A stretch of 6,946 nt of DNA from an uncultured Clostridium sp. (GTDB lineage: Bacteria; Bacillota; Clostridia; TANB77; CAG-508): contig CANOPV010000044.1 of NCBI GenBank assembly GCA_947568605.1, forward strand, positions 1-6,946, in the 5' to 3' direction. Position numbers and translations under genes: made by a program. Of this stretch, positions 6,049 through 6,946 are shown in pieces; within the stretch, counting starts at the first letter, position 1, and each line of letters begins with the position of its first letter. The notes under the pieces were generated by a model, which saw only the letters and a list, made by a program, of their open reading frames with translations, did not search any database and was not told where the DNA came from.

Positions 6049-6240
6049 ATGATGAAAACAGTTTTAATAATATTAGGTTTACTATTATCTACATTAGGAG
6101 TTATAATGATATATGATGCACGATTAATTACTAAAAAGATGTTTAGTTTTGGAGACCAAAACGAAGCAACAAGTGGACTAAAAATAGTAGGATTTATCAT
6201 TTCCATCATAGGTGCATTATTAATTTACTTTAATTATTAA
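6049..6240 (+). CDS. Small two-helix membrane protein (63 aa)
   Basis: Its function is unknown. Residues 4-22 ('TVLIILGLLLSTLGVIMIY') and about 46-61 ('IVGFIISIIGALLIYF') are two strong membrane helices. They are joined by a conserved-looking loop, 'DARLITKKMFSFGDQNEATS' (23-42). A Gly-containing helix followed by 'YDAR' and 'FSFGDQN' is a pattern I recall from small hypothetical proteins of Clostridia, without an assigned role. It starts 16 nt after the dxs stop and has its own ribosome site, so it is probably in the dxs transcript. That does not prove a link to isoprenoid synthesis. An alternative start three codons earlier (6040) is less likely, and an ATG at 6052 is also possible. Confidence 0.8.
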   Translation: MMKTVLIILGLLLSTLGVIMIYDARLITKKMFSFGDQNEATSGLKIVGFIISIIGALLIYFNY

Positions 6241-6243
6241 ATA

Positions 6244-6370
6244 TGTTAAAAACCCTCTGGCACTCTGTGCCACCTCCCTTAAATAAGGGAGGCAAGAGGT
6301 ACTGTGCCTAACTTGGCCCCTTTAATAAGGGGGCTGTCATCGAAGATGACTGGGGGTTCTAAATTTAACA
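6244..6370. repeat. Multi-hairpin palindromic element, MITE-like
   Basis: This is a block clearly richer in G+C than everything around it. It contains four consecutive hairpins: TGGCAC/GTGCCA (6258-6263/6267-6272), CCTCCCTT/AAGGGAGG (6273-6280/6285-6292), CCCCTT/AAGGGG (6317-6322/6327-6332) and GTCATC/GATGAC (6336-6341/6345-6350). An outer closing stem AACCC/GGGTT (6251-6255/6354-6358) encloses them. Outside that, TGTTAAA (6244-6250) and TTTAACA (6364-6370) form a further inverted repeat, and ATA flanks both sides (6241-6243, 6371-6373) as a possible but uninformative target duplication. It encodes no protein. It looks like a dispersed non-autonomous element and may also act as a terminator or mRNA stabiliser after the dxs unit. 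Similar 'CCTCCCTT...AAGGGAGG' repeats are, from memory, common in gut Clostridia. Confidence 0.7.
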
Positions 6371-6394
6371 ATAAACAGAAAGGACAATAATAGT

Positions 6395-6946
6395 ATGAAA
6401 ATAACTAATAAAGTTTTAATAATAATTATAGCGATATTAATACTCTTATTAATTATATCAATTAGTATTTCAATAATAAATAGTAATAAAAATAATAAAA
6501 CATTTGAACCCGAAACAAAAAAAGAAACATATACCTCAGATGTAATAGAAATAGAAAGCATAAAAGACAAAAAAGAAAATGAAATACTAGTTGCTATTTT
6601 AGATGAAAAAAAAGATGATAATGTTATAGTAATAGGAGCAGATTCACAAAATGCAGGGCAAATAAATAATGTTGTAGAAAATAAAATATCACCATATTAT
6701 ATAAAAATAAATGTACAAACTAATGTTGTTACAATATATAAAAAAGATGGAAACGGAAATTATAACATACCATTAAAATCAATGCTATGTTCGTGTGGTA
6801 TGACTACACAAACAGAAGGCACATACAGTCTAAAAAAATATAATAATTGGCAATGGAAAACAGTAGACAATGGCTATGGAAGATATGCGACACAAATAAC
6901 AGGGGATATCTTATTTAATTCTGCACCTTATGCAGAAAAAGGAAAC
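6395..6946 (+). CDS. Membrane-anchored L,D-transpeptidase (YkuD domain), 3' end cut by the window
   Basis: L,D-transpeptidases form 3-3 peptidoglycan cross-links or attach proteins to the wall using a catalytic cysteine, outside the membrane. The visible 184 residues start with a membrane anchor (residues 7-28, almost all Ile/Leu/Ser), then a charged, Asn/Lys/Glu-rich extracellular linker (29-100). The start of the catalytic domain follows: 'YYIKINVQTNVVTIY' (101-115), 'IPLKSMLCSCGMTTQTEGTY' (125-144), 'WQWKTVDNGYGRYATQI' (152-168) and 'ILFNSAPY' (172-179). In relatives the last motif is usually 'ILFHS', containing the first conserved active-site His; here residue 175 is Asn. The catalytic 'SHGC' or 'SAGC' motif would lie beyond the window end. 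AAAGGA (6379-6384) lies 10 nt before the ATG. The palindromic element separates it from the dxs unit. Confidence 0.87.
   Translation, partial: MKITNKVLIIIIAILILLLIISISISIINSNKNNKTFEPETKKETYTSDVIEIESIKDKKENEILVAILDEKKDDNVIVIGADSQNAGQINNVVENKISPYYIKINVQTNVVTIYKKDGNGNYNIPLKSMLCSCGMTTQTEGTYSLKKYNNWQWKTVDNGYGRYATQITGDILFNSAPYAEKGN

Noticed and set aside
6027..6209. 60-aa open frame on the - strand over the small membrane protein
   Set aside because: The + strand frame has a ribosome site, two clean membrane helices and operon-like spacing; the - strand frame has none of these.
6337..6570. 77-aa hydrophobic open frame on the - strand
   Set aside because: It is antisense to the anchor and linker of the L,D-transpeptidase and runs into the palindromic element; its hydrophobicity comes from reading an A-rich strand backwards.

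Overview
The window is very A+T-rich (about a quarter G+C by eye). It uses the standard bacterial code (Trp by TGG, no in-frame TGA), strong AGGAGG-type ribosome sites and A-rich codons (AGA, ATA, AAA, GAA). With the type III toxin family, the clostridial-looking Dxs, a small two-helix membrane protein and an L,D-transpeptidase, this points to a low-GC Firmicute, most likely an uncultured gut Clostridia lineage. All six genes lie on the + strand.

Region 1 (1-3107): a two-gene operon of unknown function. An 818-aa protein carries three diverged tandem copies of a module of about 150 aa, then a compact domain resembling one I associate with small phage or mobile-element proteins, then a charged coiled-coil tail. 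A 114-aa acidic helical protein follows, its ribosome site overlapping the stop codon of the first gene.

Region 2 (3108-4131): a complete type III toxin-antitoxin locus of CptIN/ToxIN type. In order it has a near-consensus promoter (TTGACA-18-TATAAT) with an 18-bp perfect palindrome in its spacer, two antitoxin RNA repeats of 47-48 nt, an intrinsic terminator that should throttle read-through, and an endoribonuclease toxin gene. Each RNA repeat folds as an H-type pseudoknot, and a T-A to C-G compensatory change between the repeats supports the second stem. The toxin has a C-terminal extension of about 75 aa beyond the core fold. A strong hairpin terminator closes the locus.

Region 3 (4132-6240): a housekeeping unit. 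It holds dxs (1-deoxy-D-xylulose-5-phosphate synthase, the entry enzyme of the MEP isoprenoid pathway), intact and with all key residues, and 16 nt later a 63-aa two-helix membrane protein.

Region 4 (6241-6946): a G+C-richer multi-hairpin palindromic element of about 110-127 bp with imperfect terminal inverted repeats, probably a dispersed MITE-like repeat. It is followed by a membrane-anchored L,D-transpeptidase cut by the window end. Its visible half has Asn where the family normally has the first conserved His of the active site.

The best-supported system is the type III toxin-antitoxin module. The repeat-containing operon beside it is the least explained part.
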